A stretch of 64,000 nt of DNA. Origin: Winogradskyella thalassocola (GTDB lineage: Bacteria; Bacteroidota; Bacteroidia; Flavobacteriales; Flavobacteriaceae). Where the stretch lies: contig NZ_FNCZ01000003.1 in assembly GCF_900099995.1 (NCBI RefSeq), positions 248,001 to 312,000 of the forward strand, read 5' to 3'. Under the pieces are notes generated by a model. The model was not told the origin of the DNA and did no database searches. It saw nothing but the letters and a program-made list of their open reading frames with translations. Shown here one piece after another: positions 36,541 to 45,429 of this stretch (positions are counted from its first letter, which is position 1; the number at the start of each line of letters is the position of its first letter). Position numbers and translations under genes: made by a program.

Positions 36541-38385
36541 ATGAAAAACTTTAAACCTACTTTAATTTTTTTATCTGCTATCTGCTTTTATAATTTATCA
36601 GAAGCTCAGCAATTTGAAACTGGAATTGATGACCAAAATCAATTGCAAGATGATTATATAGCAGATGACCAAAATTATTTAAATGGAATACCAAACGAAA
36701 CAGAATTTGATTATAATATAGAACCTTCAATGTCGAGTGAAAGTGTTTTAGACCACAAATTAGAAGATGAACACCTAGAGAGAAGTACTTTTGATGACAG
36801 TGTAACGTACGTTTATGATGATGGTTGGGTTTCTACTGATCCAGTATTGAATGGCTTGGACGCAAGTGATTTAATTGTTGTTCAGTCTGGTGAACTTACC
36901 TTTTCAAGTAGTATTACGTTAAGTCTTATAACAGTGGAAGGCGCTGCTTCTATTATCATTGAATCAGGGGTAGTAGTTACAGCTAATATAATATTGAACT
37001 CTGTTGCAGGTGGGTATTCTAGTTTAATATCTGATGGGACTATAACAGGTGTTGTAACGTATAACCGTAACACTTCAATGTTAGGAGAGAATGAATTGGT
37101 TTCTCCACCACTTACAGGACAACTTTATTCAGTATTTTCTAGTGCTAATTTAAATTTAGGTACGCATCCTTCAATTCCTACAATAAAAGCATACGCACCA
37201 TTTGTTACCGCAACATCACTTTATAATAATTTAGACACTCAAGGTGACGGTAGCCATGTTCTTGCTGCAGGAAATGGCTATAGAGCCGCTACCACAGATG
37301 GTGGCGACTTAACTTATGTTGGTACTGTTGAGACATCTGATATCGATGACTTGGTAATTACTGACGCAGGTGATGGGAATACGTGGAATTTAATAGGAAA
37401 CCCTTACCCATCATACCTTGACTTAAATACTTTTTACGCTGCTAATATTGATGAATTAAATCCTGAAAGCAAAGGTCTTTACTGTTATACCGGAGATTTT
37501 TTTAATCCATGGGAAATTCTGAACCAAGCAACGTTAGAACTTTCAGCAAATACAGTGTTATTAGCTCCAGGGCAAGGATTTTTTGTAAAAGCGAAAACAG
37601 GAGGTGGATTAATTGATTTTACTACAGAAATGCGTGCTGTAATTATACCAGTTGGAGAGTATTCTAGAGGTACTTCGGATGCCGTTTCTGCACATCATGG
37701 ATATATTAAATTAAAATTAAGCTCAGCTAGCTCAAATTATTATACAGATTTCTTTTTTAATAGTAATGCTTCAGAAGGATTAGATCCAGGTTATGATGCT
37801 AGTATATTTGAATCAGTACCACCTGCATTTTCAATTTATTCTAGTTTAATTGAAGGAAATGAAGATTTAGTATTAGCAATTCAAGCTTTGAACAATGTAT
37901 CTATGGATGATGCAATTATTTCATTGGGAGTAAATGCTAATCAAGGACAAGAATTAACATTTAGTATTGCGGAAAGTGATATGTCAGATTTGACAAATAT
38001 TTATTTAGAAGATATTGTTAATAATACTGTAACATTACTGAATACAACAGATTATATTTTTACTCCTTCTACCGATTTAAGCGGAACAGGACGATTTTAT
38101 CTTAGATTTGAAAACACGACTCTTAGTACAATTAATGTAGAAGCTGAGTCTGTAAAAATTTATGTTGATAACACAGCGAAGACAATTAATATTAATGGTC
38201 AATTACAAAGTAATACTACAGCAAAATTATTTGATGTTAATGGTCGTCTTGTTTTAACCAATGTTTTAAATACGAATAACACGAATCAATCAATTAATGT
38301 TAGTCAATTAAGTTCTGGTGTATATATTGTAGAGTTAGACAATAATACAAACGAAAGACGTATTGAAAAATTAATTATTAGATAA
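36541..38385 (+). CDS. T9SS-exported protein, paralogue B
   Basis: A 614-residue secreted protein colinear with paralogue A: signal peptide (about 1-22, ending LSEAQQ), acidic linker, beta-rich region with NGYRAATTDGGDL and NLIGNPYPSYLDL, and a C-terminal T9SS type A sorting domain (LFDVNGRLVL to EKLIIR). The N-terminal two thirds differ substantially from A, while the last 350 bp of coding sequence plus the downstream terminator differ at only a few bases per 400. Each copy has its own promoter, so both may be exported through T9SS and perhaps displayed on the cell surface. Confidence 0.8.
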   Translation: MKNFKPTLIFLSAICFYNLSEAQQFETGIDDQNQLQDDYIADDQNYLNGIPNETEFDYNIEPSMSSESVLDHKLEDEHLERSTFDDSVTYVYDDGWVSTDPVLNGLDASDLIVVQSGELTFSSSITLSLITVEGAASIIIESGVVVTANIILNSVAGGYSSLISDGTITGVVTYNRNTSMLGENELVSPPLTGQLYSVFSSANLNLGTHPSIPTIKAYAPFVTATSLYNNLDTQGDGSHVLAAGNGYRAATTDGGDLTYVGTVETSDIDDLVITDAGDGNTWNLIGNPYPSYLDLNTFYAANIDELNPESKGLYCYTGDFFNPWEILNQATLELSANTVLLAPGQGFFVKAKTGGGLIDFTTEMRAVIIPVGEYSRGTSDAVSAHHGYIKLKLSSASSNYYTDFFFNSNASEGLDPGYDASIFESVPPAFSIYSSLIEGNEDLVLAIQALNNVSMDDAIISLGVNANQGQELTFSIAESDMSDLTNIYLEDIVNNTVTLLNTTDYIFTPSTDLSGTGRFYLRFENTTLSTINVEAESVKIYVDNTAKTININGQLQSNTTAKLFDVNGRLVLTNVLNTNNTNQSINVSQLSSGVYIVELDNNTNERRIEKLIIR

Positions 38386-38418
38386 TAGTGGTATCTGGAA
38401 AAACAATACTTTAATTAG

Positions 38419-38457
38419 AAACAGCCATAGTCGTAAGATTATGGCTGTTTTGTTTTT
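38419..38457. terminator. bidirectional terminator after paralogue B
   Basis: AAACAGCCATA (38419-38429) pairs with TATGGCTGTTT (38440-38450). It is the duplicate of the element at 35765 and separates this gene from the convergent DUF5694 gene. Confidence 0.75.
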
Positions 38458-38477
38458 GCTGTAATTTTTAAGAAAGT

Positions 38478-39425
38478 TTATTCACCAGCAAGCACAATTT
38501 TTAAATCCGGATAATTAGTCTGTAACTCTTTTTCTAAGCCAATGACATGAGACGCACCAACAATAGCAATATTTCGTTCAGAATCTGAATCCATAACTTG
38601 TTCACCAATATTTCTTGCCATTCTCATATTGCGTTCATTCCAATAACGTTCTCCTTCTGTACAGCCTTCAGTTTTAACAGTAACATATGTAAATGAACTT
38701 GACATATGTAATTGTTCTAATGATTTTCGTTTATTGGCGTGTTTCCCTAAACCTCTAAAAATAGCGGGCACAATAGCTGCGTTATAGGCTTTTTTATTCA
38801 TTTTAATATTAATGGCATTATTCCCGTTAGACTGACCTTCTTTGCTACATTTAGTCCAAGCGTCATGATATTCGCTATTCGTTTGTTGATCGTCCATAGA
38901 GGTTAATAGTTTTATTTCTTGATGTAATGCAAGTTTAAACGTTAGGTCACCATCTTCATATCGGGTCGGTTTTTTAGAACCTTCTATACCATGTTTTTTT
39001 ATGTAAGTGTAAAATTCATGATTGGCATTATCTCTATTGTAAGCAAAAGAAGTGATCATAAAATCTAAGTCTTCAGAAGTCATGTTTGAAAATGATTTTC
39101 CAAGAATAGTATTGTATTTTTCTAGATTTGGTGTAAAAACCGTTTGAATAGAATCTGATAAATAATAAAAAGCTTTATAACTTTCAGACCAACCATCTTT
39201 TAAATATTCCCAACTTAATGTGTCATTACCTCGTGGGCTTTCAACATAGATTGCCGTAGGATTGTATTTTTTAGCACGTCTTAACATGGGTTTGTAACTG
39301 TTTTTTACAATATTCGGGACTGTATGCATGGTTCCTACAATTAAAACTTCTTTTGGAGTTTCTTGTGCAATTATATTTAAGATTGAAATACATAATGCAA
39401 TAATAAAAGTGAATAGCATTCTCAT
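38478..39425 (-). CDS. exported DUF5694 (TraB/GumN-like) protein
   Basis: A 315-residue protein with a signal peptide (about residues 1-20) and a DUF5694 domain: VLIVGTMHTVPNIVKN near residue 28, AIYVESPRGND and the end motif VGASHVIGLEKEL. These keep the GTxH and GxxH histidine positions of TraB/GumN-like proteins, so a metal-dependent hydrolase is possible but unproved. The gene lies 96 bp downstream of a LytTR regulator in the same direction. A truncated 3' copy lies at 35824-36125. Confidence 0.75.
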   Translation of the reverse strand: MRMLFTFIIALCISILNIIAQETPKEVLIVGTMHTVPNIVKNSYKPMLRRAKKYNPTAIYVESPRGNDTLSWEYLKDGWSESYKAFYYLSDSIQTVFTPNLEKYNTILGKSFSNMTSEDLDFMITSFAYNRDNANHEFYTYIKKHGIEGSKKPTRYEDGDLTFKLALHQEIKLLTSMDDQQTNSEYHDAWTKCSKEGQSNGNNAINIKMNKKAYNAAIVPAIFRGLGKHANKRKSLEQLHMSSSFTYVTVKTEGCTEGERYWNERNMRMARNIGEQVMDSDSERNIAIVGASHVIGLEKELQTNYPDLKIVLAGE

Positions 39426-39521
39426 AATTAATGTGTTTTTGGTGTTAAACTTTCTTGAAGCAAACTTACATCTGAAAATGCTAATAATACAGTAATAATA
39501 GGTGTTTGGGGTGAAATAACC

Positions 39522-40319
39522 CTAGTTTGTGGTGGAATTAATCGTCGCTTTTATATCGTTTTGATAGGTTTTAGAAATGGGCACTTCTATTTGGTAATTA
39601 AGTATTACTGAGAGCTTTCCATTTTCCGTTTTCCATTGTTGAAAATGAAACGGATTAATAAGATAAGAACGATGTGCACGACGCAATTCTGGAAATTCAT
39701 CAGCAATGACAGAAAGTTTATTTCGGATTAATGTTTTCTTTAAATCATTTCCCGAGAGATAAAACACTTCAACATAATTATCTGATGATTGAATGCTAAT
39801 AACTTCATTTAGCTGTAATCGTAAACCTTCATAATTACCTTCCCCTTTAATTTCTATCTTTTGATCTTCCAATCGTTTTTCATAATACTTTCCGAAGCCA
39901 TAACGACCAATTAATATAATTGGCAAAATTGTAGCTATCGCAGGAAGAAATATAGCAGTAAGCATATAGCCCAATGTGTAAGGATTTGGTTCGTTTGCTA
40001 CAACAACAAACAAATAATAACAGCGTGCAATTATGATCGTTACCACAGAAAACGTTAATATAAAGGCTAGTTCGCTTAAGATCAACCATTGCTTTTCAAA
40101 CCTTTGATATAAATAGGTTTGAAATGGTAAGAATAACAGATAACAAAAACCAGCAACTAAACCATACCCTGGTAAGTACATTAGTTTTTCATTATTAGGT
40201 AATTGGTTAACGTCTAATGGTTCTGTGAAGTACAAAAAAACGAATACCCAAATTGCCAACAACAAACTAATTATAATGTGGTGTTTTGTTAAAGGATCAA
40301 AAGGGTAAAGTCTTTTCAA
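39522..40319 (-). CDS. membrane-bound LytTR transcription regulator
   Basis: A 265-residue protein. Four predicted membrane helices occupy about residues 12-32, 48-68, 80-102 and 112-138. A C-terminal LytTR DNA-binding domain spans about residues 165-260, with VISIQSSDNYVEVFY, LRRAHRSYLIN and ISKTYQNDIKA typical of the fold. There is no receiver domain, so the membrane part is likely the input. It is upstream of the DUF5694 gene and may control it. Promoter targets cannot be read from this window. Confidence 0.82.
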   Translation of the reverse strand: MKRLYPFDPLTKHHIIISLLLAIWVFVFLYFTEPLDVNQLPNNEKLMYLPGYGLVAGFCYLLFLPFQTYLYQRFEKQWLILSELAFILTFSVVTIIIARCYYLFVVVANEPNPYTLGYMLTAIFLPAIATILPIILIGRYGFGKYYEKRLEDQKIEIKGEGNYEGLRLQLNEVISIQSSDNYVEVFYLSGNDLKKTLIRNKLSVIADEFPELRRAHRSYLINPFHFQQWKTENGKLSVILNYQIEVPISKTYQNDIKATINSTTN

Positions 40320-40389
40320 ATTTAGATTTTAGAACCATAAAAGTAAGCATTGCTTTTGGAATCTTCAAGAAATTAGCGTTCTTGCTACT

Positions 40390-41175
40390 ATGTTTGATAA
40401 ACGTTACTATTACCTCATTAAAATTCAATATTTAGGCTATCGTTTTCATGGTTGGCAAAAACAGCCCGATGTTAAAACGGTGCATCTAATGATAGATCGT
40501 ACATTAAAATTCATTTTTCAAGATACGCGGTTTAAAACTTTAGGTGCAGGACGAACAGATGCCATGGTGTCTGCTAATGAAGCTGCTTTAGAGTTATTTA
40601 TATATAATGAACCACTTCAAGATTTTGATGCGTTTTTAGATGTATTCAACCTTAATTTACCTCAAGACATAAGAGCTTTATCCATTGAAGAAGTGGATAA
40701 GGAATTTAATATTATTCAAGATTCTAAATTAAAGGAATATCATTATGTGTTTTCTGAGGGGCAAAAAAATCATCCGTTTTGTGCACCGATTCTAACCACA
40801 ATTCTCGAACCACTAAATGTGGATTTGATGAAACAAGGCGCTAAGTTATTTGAAGGTCATCATAATTTTAAAACTTACTGCTATCGCGCTACAGATAAAG
40901 GGCAGTATATAAGGACAATTGAATCTTCAGAAATTGTCGACAACGATATTTATACAGCCAATTTTTTTCCTGAGAAATCTTATGTTTTTAAGGTCGTGGG
41001 TAAAGGGTTTATGCGAAATCAAATCAGGCTAATGGTTGGCTGCTTAATAAAATTGGGTAGAGGAGAAGTGACTTTAGATTATATAGAAGATACCTTGAAA
41101 AGAGAAAGCACAGAAGTAATGGATTACATTGCTCCTGCTTCGGGCTTAATACTACATTCGGTAAATTTCGATTAA
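40390..41175 (+). CDS. truA: tRNA pseudouridine synthase TruA-like
   Basis: A 261-residue TruA-family enzyme that would isomerise uridines at positions 38-40 of tRNA anticodon stems. The catalytic aspartate is D57 in GAGRTDAMVSA; canonical TruA has GRTDAGVHA, so the two residues after DA differ. FMRNQIRLMVG is the usual C-terminal motif. The variation hints at a divergent member of the family. The gene ends in a strong terminator. Confidence 0.8.
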   Translation: MFDKRYYYLIKIQYLGYRFHGWQKQPDVKTVHLMIDRTLKFIFQDTRFKTLGAGRTDAMVSANEAALELFIYNEPLQDFDAFLDVFNLNLPQDIRALSIEEVDKEFNIIQDSKLKEYHYVFSEGQKNHPFCAPILTTILEPLNVDLMKQGAKLFEGHHNFKTYCYRATDKGQYIRTIESSEIVDNDIYTANFFPEKSYVFKVVGKGFMRNQIRLMVGCLIKLGRGEVTLDYIEDTLKRESTEVMDYIAPASGLILHSVNFD

Positions 41176-41212
41176 AAAAAAGCACAAGTTAGATTCTAAC
41201 TTGTGCTTTTTA
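41176..41212. terminator. bidirectional terminator after truA
   Basis: AGCACAAGTTAGA (41181-41193) pairs with TCTAACTTGTGCT (41195-41207), with A-runs before and T-runs after. The stem separates truA from the convergent small membrane-protein gene. Confidence 0.85.
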
Positions 41213-41232
41213 TAGTATTGGTTGGTCATTTT

Positions 41233-41658
41233 TTAATTAATCCAGCCTTTGGAAATCGAATTCTTAGCATACCAGATTAAAAAAATACAGACTACTATTA
41301 CTAATATTGGCATTACTAATGCTGCTGTGTTCATTTCAACATTCATAAATAAATAGATGTGTTGAACTATAGCACCTAATGCCGAAATAATAAATAAAGT
41401 ATAAGCCCATTTTTTTCTAATTAATAAGGCAATGCATCCCAATGCTCCGCAAAATACAGCTAAAGCAAAAGCGGCTGTATACCAAGCAGGATATTCTACC
41501 AAAAACTCGGCTTGCTGCTCTGTTGGTAATTGCGCAATAATTTCGTCGGTCATAAAGGCTCTACCTATGTAAGCCAAGACACCTGCGCCATTCCATAACA
41601 ATGCTAATACACTGATAACCCAAAAAGTAATAGGCGGTTTGTTGCTGAAATTTGTCAT
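41233..41658 (-). CDS. small four-helix membrane protein
   Basis: A 141-residue protein with four predicted membrane segments (about residues 11-30, 58-80, 84-106 and 114-133) and the conserved-looking QLPTEQQAEFLVEYPAWYTA between the first two. Members are sometimes labelled sugar transporters in databases, but the size and lack of transport motifs do not support that here. The function is unknown. It has no close partner on its strand. Confidence 0.6.
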   Translation of the reverse strand: MTNFSNKPPITFWVISVLALLWNGAGVLAYIGRAFMTDEIIAQLPTEQQAEFLVEYPAWYTAAFALAVFCGALGCIALLIRKKWAYTLFIISALGAIVQHIYLFMNVEMNTAALVMPILVIVVCIFLIWYAKNSISKGWIN

Positions 41659-41784
41659 AATAATTGATTAATTAGTTAAAAATTGGCACCAAAAAAGCAC
41701 CAAATGAATCAACAATGTATGAAAAATTTAAGGAATAGTAATTTACTTAACAACGTTAAAGTAAACTATAAGTCTTTTTAAATC

Positions 41785-42006
41785 TTATTCCGCAACGTGA
41801 AGTTTTGGGTCTTTATCTACAAATTTCCCATTAACAGATTCTCCTAAAATGATAACTTCTTTAGAGCGCTCGTACATTTTTATAGCACGATGCATCTGTA
41901 ATTTAGTCCCACTGTATAGTTTTACACCTGATTTTGAGCCTTTGTTTCTAATCTCAATATAGAAACCATCCTTTAGTGCTGTTGGTCTTGTTGCTGGTCT
42001 ACCCAT
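41785..42006 (-). CDS. small conserved hypothetical protein
   Basis: A 73-residue basic protein starting MGRPATRPTALKDGFYIEIRNKG. The remainder contains GVKLYSGTKLQMHRAIKMYERS, a helix rich in K and R. I do not recognise a domain, though the composition would allow nucleic-acid binding. The gene is isolated between the small membrane protein and a long gap. Confidence 0.55.
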   Translation of the reverse strand: MGRPATRPTALKDGFYIEIRNKGSKSGVKLYSGTKLQMHRAIKMYERSKEVIILGESVNGKFVDKDPKLHVAE

Positions 42007-42349
42007 AAATATAATGTCTGTTTTTTAAAGTAGTGCATAATAGGGAAAAATATTGCAACTCACAAGTTTATTCCAAAACAATTATCAACCAAACTTTATT
42101 CGATAATTTAGGCCTTTAATACGTGATGAATGAATTGTTTTATGATACTATGTTCATATAACTTTAGTGGATATGATTATAAGAATTCATTCCGAGAAGT
42201 GAAATGTCATTTTTAAAAGATTAAAAGACTGTATTAATAGATGTCTTATATTGATTAGCGTTAAAACTCATAGGATAAGAGCAAATTTTATGAAGTTATC
42301 CTATAGATATTTGCATGTAAGTTAGAAAATCGAAAAATTTAATTCATAC
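42007..42349. other. 343-bp intergenic region before mscS
   Basis: No gene was seen. The last 90 bp hold a promoter-like element (42263-42313) that is nearly repeated before the small lipoprotein gene at 43371. In this copy GGATAA at 42273 and TTATCC at 42297 also form an inverted repeat. Confidence 0.6.
42263..42313 (+). promoter_or_regulatory. shared promoter element, copy at mscS
   Basis: AAAACTCATAGGATAAGAG followed by CAAAT (42263-42286), then TAGATATTTG at 42304-42313. Both parts recur 1026 bp downstream before the acidic lipoprotein gene, with the same 41-bp offset. TAGATATTTG is close to a -7 box. The element starts 87 bp before the mscS ATG. Confidence 0.6.
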
Positions 42350-43252
42350 ATGAGAGAACAATTCAATACAGCACTAGGAAATTTAATAGATAAATTAATT
42401 GGTTGGTTTAATGCCATAATAGAGAATATTCCAAATTTTATTTTAGCAGTTTTAGTAATGATCGCAGCTTATTTTGCTGCTAAATATGTCAGCAGATTGG
42501 TTAAACGAATCGTCTCAAATCGTATTGAACAAGATTCTATTAAAAACGCTATGGCTAGAGTAGTGGCTGTATTGGTTGTGGTTTTAGGTCTATTTATAGC
42601 TTTAGGAGTCTTAAATTTAGGAAAAGCTCTTACATCTCTGTTGGCTGGAGCAGGGGTCGTAGGTTTAGCTATTGGTTTGGCATTGCAAGGCACAATTGCA
42701 AATACATTTGCCGGACTTGTTTTATCGTTTAGAAAGAAAATTCAAATTGGGAACTGGGTTGAGACTTCAGGGTTTTCGGGGGAAGTTATTGATATTAACC
42801 TTAAAGATTTTACATTAAAAGAGGCGGATAATAATATTGTAATTATTCCTAATAAAACAATTTTAGATAATCCAATGAAAAATTACTCGCTCACCACTAA
42901 AATGAGAATTTTTTTGGAATGTGGAGTGGGTTATGAGTCGGATTTAGAAAAAGTGCAACAGCTCACAAAAGAGGTTATTGCAAGATCTTTTGACCAAGTA
43001 AAATCAGCTGATGATGTAGAGTTTTATTATACAGAGTTTGGGGATAGTTCTATAAACTACTTATGTCGATTTTGGATCGATGCAGATAGTATGCTCGAAA
43101 AAATGAGAGCAAAAACAAAAGCCATTATAGAAGTCAAAAAAGCATATGATGCTGAAGGTATTAATATTCCTTTTCCTATTAGAACCTTACAATTTGGTAA
43201 TAAATTAGATGTGCAATCAGCGGAACAGAAAACGTCAGTACCAAACAACTAA
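42350..43252 (+). CDS. mscS: small-conductance mechanosensitive channel MscS
   Basis: A 300-residue MscS-type channel that opens under membrane tension to release solutes. It has three N-terminal membrane helices, with the pore helix AGAGVVGLAIGLALQGTIANTFAG around residues 98-121 showing the Gly/Ala packing pattern. The beta domain follows with GNWVETSGFSGEVIDINL. It shares a promoter-like element with the small lipoprotein gene downstream, so both may respond to the same stress. A second, larger MscS-type protein is encoded at 45819-47057. Confidence 0.92.
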   Translation: MREQFNTALGNLIDKLIGWFNAIIENIPNFILAVLVMIAAYFAAKYVSRLVKRIVSNRIEQDSIKNAMARVVAVLVVVLGLFIALGVLNLGKALTSLLAGAGVVGLAIGLALQGTIANTFAGLVLSFRKKIQIGNWVETSGFSGEVIDINLKDFTLKEADNNIVIIPNKTILDNPMKNYSLTTKMRIFLECGVGYESDLEKVQQLTKEVIARSFDQVKSADDVEFYYTEFGDSSINYLCRFWIDADSMLEKMRAKTKAIIEVKKAYDAEGINIPFPIRTLQFGNKLDVQSAEQKTSVPNN

Positions 43253-43288
43253 GAATATCTAAAGCGAGTTGTTCTTTTCAATTGAGTC

Positions 43289-43339
43289 AAAACTCTTAGG
43301 ATAAGAGCAAATCACATCGTATTTGATTGTAGATATTTG
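43289..43339 (+). promoter_or_regulatory. shared promoter element, copy at the acidic lipoprotein gene
   Basis: AAAACTCTTAGGATAAGAG followed by CAAAT (43289-43312), then TAGATATTTG at 43330-43339, 32 bp before the ATG. It matches the element before mscS at 23 of 24 bases in the first part and all 10 of the second, at identical spacing. Confidence 0.6.
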
Positions 43340-43370
43340 TAATATAAATTAACCATTAAAACCAAAAACA

Positions 43371-43541
43371 ATGAAAAAATTCAGTTATTTATTTATAGCC
43401 CTATTTAGTTTAAGTTTAATGACAACGAGCTGTAGAGAACAAAAATCTACAGGCGACAAAATAGAAGATGCTGTTGACGATGCAGGTGATGCAATCGAAG
43501 ATGCTGCAGATGATGTTGAAGACGCAGTAGATGATAATTAA
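43371..43541 (+). CDS. 56-residue acidic lipoprotein
   Basis: A small frame of 56 codons with a lipoprotein signal peptide (MKKFSYLFIALFSLSLMTTSC, lipid-anchored cysteine C21). Its mature part is made of D/E/A-rich repeats of the type DAVDDAGDAIEDAADDVEDAVDD, which would form a strongly acidic amphipathic helix. It has its own promoter element, shared with mscS, and a strong terminator 25 bp after the stop. Similar tiny lipoproteins occur in Flavobacteria; no function is known. Confidence 0.75.
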   Translation: MKKFSYLFIALFSLSLMTTSCREQKSTGDKIEDAVDDAGDAIEDAADDVEDAVDDN

Positions 43542-43566
43542 TAATTAGCATTCTAAATATTAAAGT

Positions 43567-43593
43567 AAAAAGCCATCGTTTAGATGGCTTTTT
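43567..43593. terminator. bidirectional terminator after the acidic lipoprotein gene
   Basis: AAAAAGCCATC (43567-43577) pairs perfectly with GATGGCTTTTT (43583-43593). Confidence 0.88.
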
Positions 43594-43619
43594 ATATTTT
43601 TATAAAAATTTAAATTACC

Positions 43620-44297
43620 ATGAGCCATTCTATCCCTAAAGAAACCTTTACCTTTTTTAATAAACTCGAAAAGAACAACGATCGTGATTGGTTTAATGAA
43701 CACAAACCCGAATTTAAAGCAGTTGAAACAAAGGTGAAAGCCGCATTTAATCATTTGGGAGAAGTAATGAGCGCTCACGATCAAATTGAAAAGATTAAAA
43801 TATTCAGGATTTATAGGGATGTACGTTTTTCTAAAAACAAATTGCCTTATAAAACACACTTTGGTGGTTCGTTTGCAAGAAAGAAACCTGAGTTAAGAGG
43901 TGGCTATTACGTACATATTCAACCAAACAATGAATCTTTTATAGCCACAGGTTTTTGGGATCCAAGCAAAGAAGATTTATTGCGAATTAGAAAAGAATTC
44001 GAAATGGACGATAGTGAAATGCGTGCCATTTTAAAAGATAAAACATTCAAAAATATTTGGGGCGATTTTACAGGTGATGAGTTAAAAACCGCACCCAAAG
44101 GTTTTGATAAAGAACATGCTGCCATAGATCTAATTAGAAGAAAGCAATTTATATTCGTTAAAAAATATACTGATAAAGAAGTGCTTGCAGATGATTTTCT
44201 TGTTGATGTCAATCAAGCTTTTAAGAATGTTAGACCCTTTTTTAACTATATGAGTGATGTGCTCACTACTAATTTAAACGGTGAATCTATATTATAA
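43620..44297 (+). CDS. DUF2461 family protein
   Basis: A 225-residue DUF2461 (TIGR02453) protein, with FFNKLEKNNDRDWFNEHKPEF, FRIYRDVRFSKNKLPYKTHFGGSF and YYVHIQPNNESFIATGFWDP all typical. The family is widespread and of unknown function. Length is standard. Its 3' end overlaps that of the convergent GreA-like gene by 6 bp. Confidence 0.88.
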   Translation: MSHSIPKETFTFFNKLEKNNDRDWFNEHKPEFKAVETKVKAAFNHLGEVMSAHDQIEKIKIFRIYRDVRFSKNKLPYKTHFGGSFARKKPELRGGYYVHIQPNNESFIATGFWDPSKEDLLRIRKEFEMDDSEMRAILKDKTFKNIWGDFTGDELKTAPKGFDKEHAAIDLIRRKQFIFVKKYTDKEVLADDFLVDVNQAFKNVRPFFNYMSDVLTTNLNGESIL

Positions 44298-44738
44298 TAC
44301 GTCTTTTATAACGTAGCTTTTGTCGTTAAATTTAAATTGATCCTCTTTCTTGCGATTTTTAAGGAGTTGACCTAAGGGAGAGGCTAAAGAAATAATGTAA
44401 TATTCAGATCCTTCCACTTCGACTTTTCCTAAGCTTAAAGCAATATAAAAAGTCATACTATCCGTTTTTACCAAACTGCCTAAAACAGCATTGTCAGAAA
44501 CCAAATTAGGACGAACCAGTTTTAATTGTTCTCGCATTTTATTCGCATCATTAAGATAATTCATGTTTTTTTCTAAATCATCTAATAATTTAGAGTTTCC
44601 TGAATCATCTTCTTCATTGCTTACTTTATCATTGTTTTCAATAGATTCCTTAATTAATTCTATCTCATTTTTGTAACCTAATACACGTTTGTCTGCATAG
44701 TTTGTACAAAGTTCTAATAATTGTGTTTTTATGTTCAT
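44292..44738 (-). CDS. GreA/GreB-like transcription elongation factor homologue
   Basis: A 148-residue protein. Residues about 80-148 (DNAVLGSLVKTD, YYIISLASPLGQLLKNRKKEDQFKF) match the C-terminal FKBP-like domain of Gre factors. The N-terminal part is helical, as in the coiled coil that enters the RNA polymerase secondary channel, but the catalytic acidic tip residues are not clearly conserved. It may therefore bind polymerase without stimulating cleavage. It is preceded by another small gene 11 bp upstream on the same strand. Confidence 0.78.
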   Translation of the reverse strand: MNIKTQLLELCTNYADKRVLGYKNEIELIKESIENNDKVSNEEDDSGNSKLLDDLEKNMNYLNDANKMREQLKLVRPNLVSDNAVLGSLVKTDSMTFYIALSLGKVEVEGSEYYIISLASPLGQLLKNRKKEDQFKFNDKSYVIKDVL

Positions 44739-44749
44739 TAAGATTGAAG

Positions 44750-45166
44750 CTAAACTTCCTGAAGAATTTCAGTTGGTGTAAATAATTGAATACTTTGAAT
44801 TAAGCGCTCTTTTACAATAGTCATCATACGTTTATTTAAAGCCGATGAATTTTGAATATAAAGTTCATATTCTTCAACTGTAAATTGGCCAATAATCATT
44901 CCCTTTAAAGCGTTTCGGAATTTAATATCCTTCTGTATCGCATTTGAAATATAGTTGATTTGTTTTTCTAATGATAAATCAGAGAAAACATTTTTGTGTT
45001 TGACGATATAATTTTTAAAAACTGCAATTAATAAATTGTGTTGTAACTTAATTATAGGTCGTAAGGTTTTATTCTGAAATGCTTCCTCCGTACTTGTTTC
45101 ATCATGTATTTTAGCAGATGAAATTTCGGGTCTAATAGATAGTAGGTTATTAAAACGTGTCGTCAT
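44750..45166 (-). CDS. conserved hypothetical protein next to the Gre-like gene
   Basis: A 138-residue, mostly helical protein with LSLEKQINYISNAIQKDIKFRNALKGMIIG and the Bacteroidota-typical QFTVEEYELYIQNSSALNKRMM. I recognise the family as common in Flavobacteria, where it is sometimes labelled glyoxalase without support. There are no glyoxalase metal ligands. It is 11 bp upstream of the Gre-like gene, so the two are probably cotranscribed. Confidence 0.68.
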   Translation of the reverse strand: MTTRFNNLLSIRPEISSAKIHDETSTEEAFQNKTLRPIIKLQHNLLIAVFKNYIVKHKNVFSDLSLEKQINYISNAIQKDIKFRNALKGMIIGQFTVEEYELYIQNSSALNKRMMTIVKERLIQSIQLFTPTEILQEV

Positions 45167-45324
45167 AATGTAATGATTTAAGGATTAATTCTGAATTAAA
45201 ATTAATCAAATAGCGAGTATGTCTTTTTGTATAGATATTATCTTGTTAACGTTCTTATTAACATTTCGTATTCTAATATTGTTAAATCGAATGGAGCTAC
45301 AATCGAATACTACGTTCTAAGTTT

Positions 45325-45332
45325 TATCTTTG
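45325..45332 (+). promoter_or_regulatory. -7 box TATCTTTG before the thioesterase gene
   Basis: An exact TAnnTTTG match in the 263-bp gap between the divergent hypothetical and thioesterase genes. It predicts a 5' leader of about 90 nt. Confidence 0.35.
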
Positions 45333-45429
45333 AATGAATTATTAAACGTACTACTATATTTAATAAGTGAATTGCTATCTAATTGAATCTAGACAATTGA
45401 AAATTAATCCCAATAAATAATTACTACAT

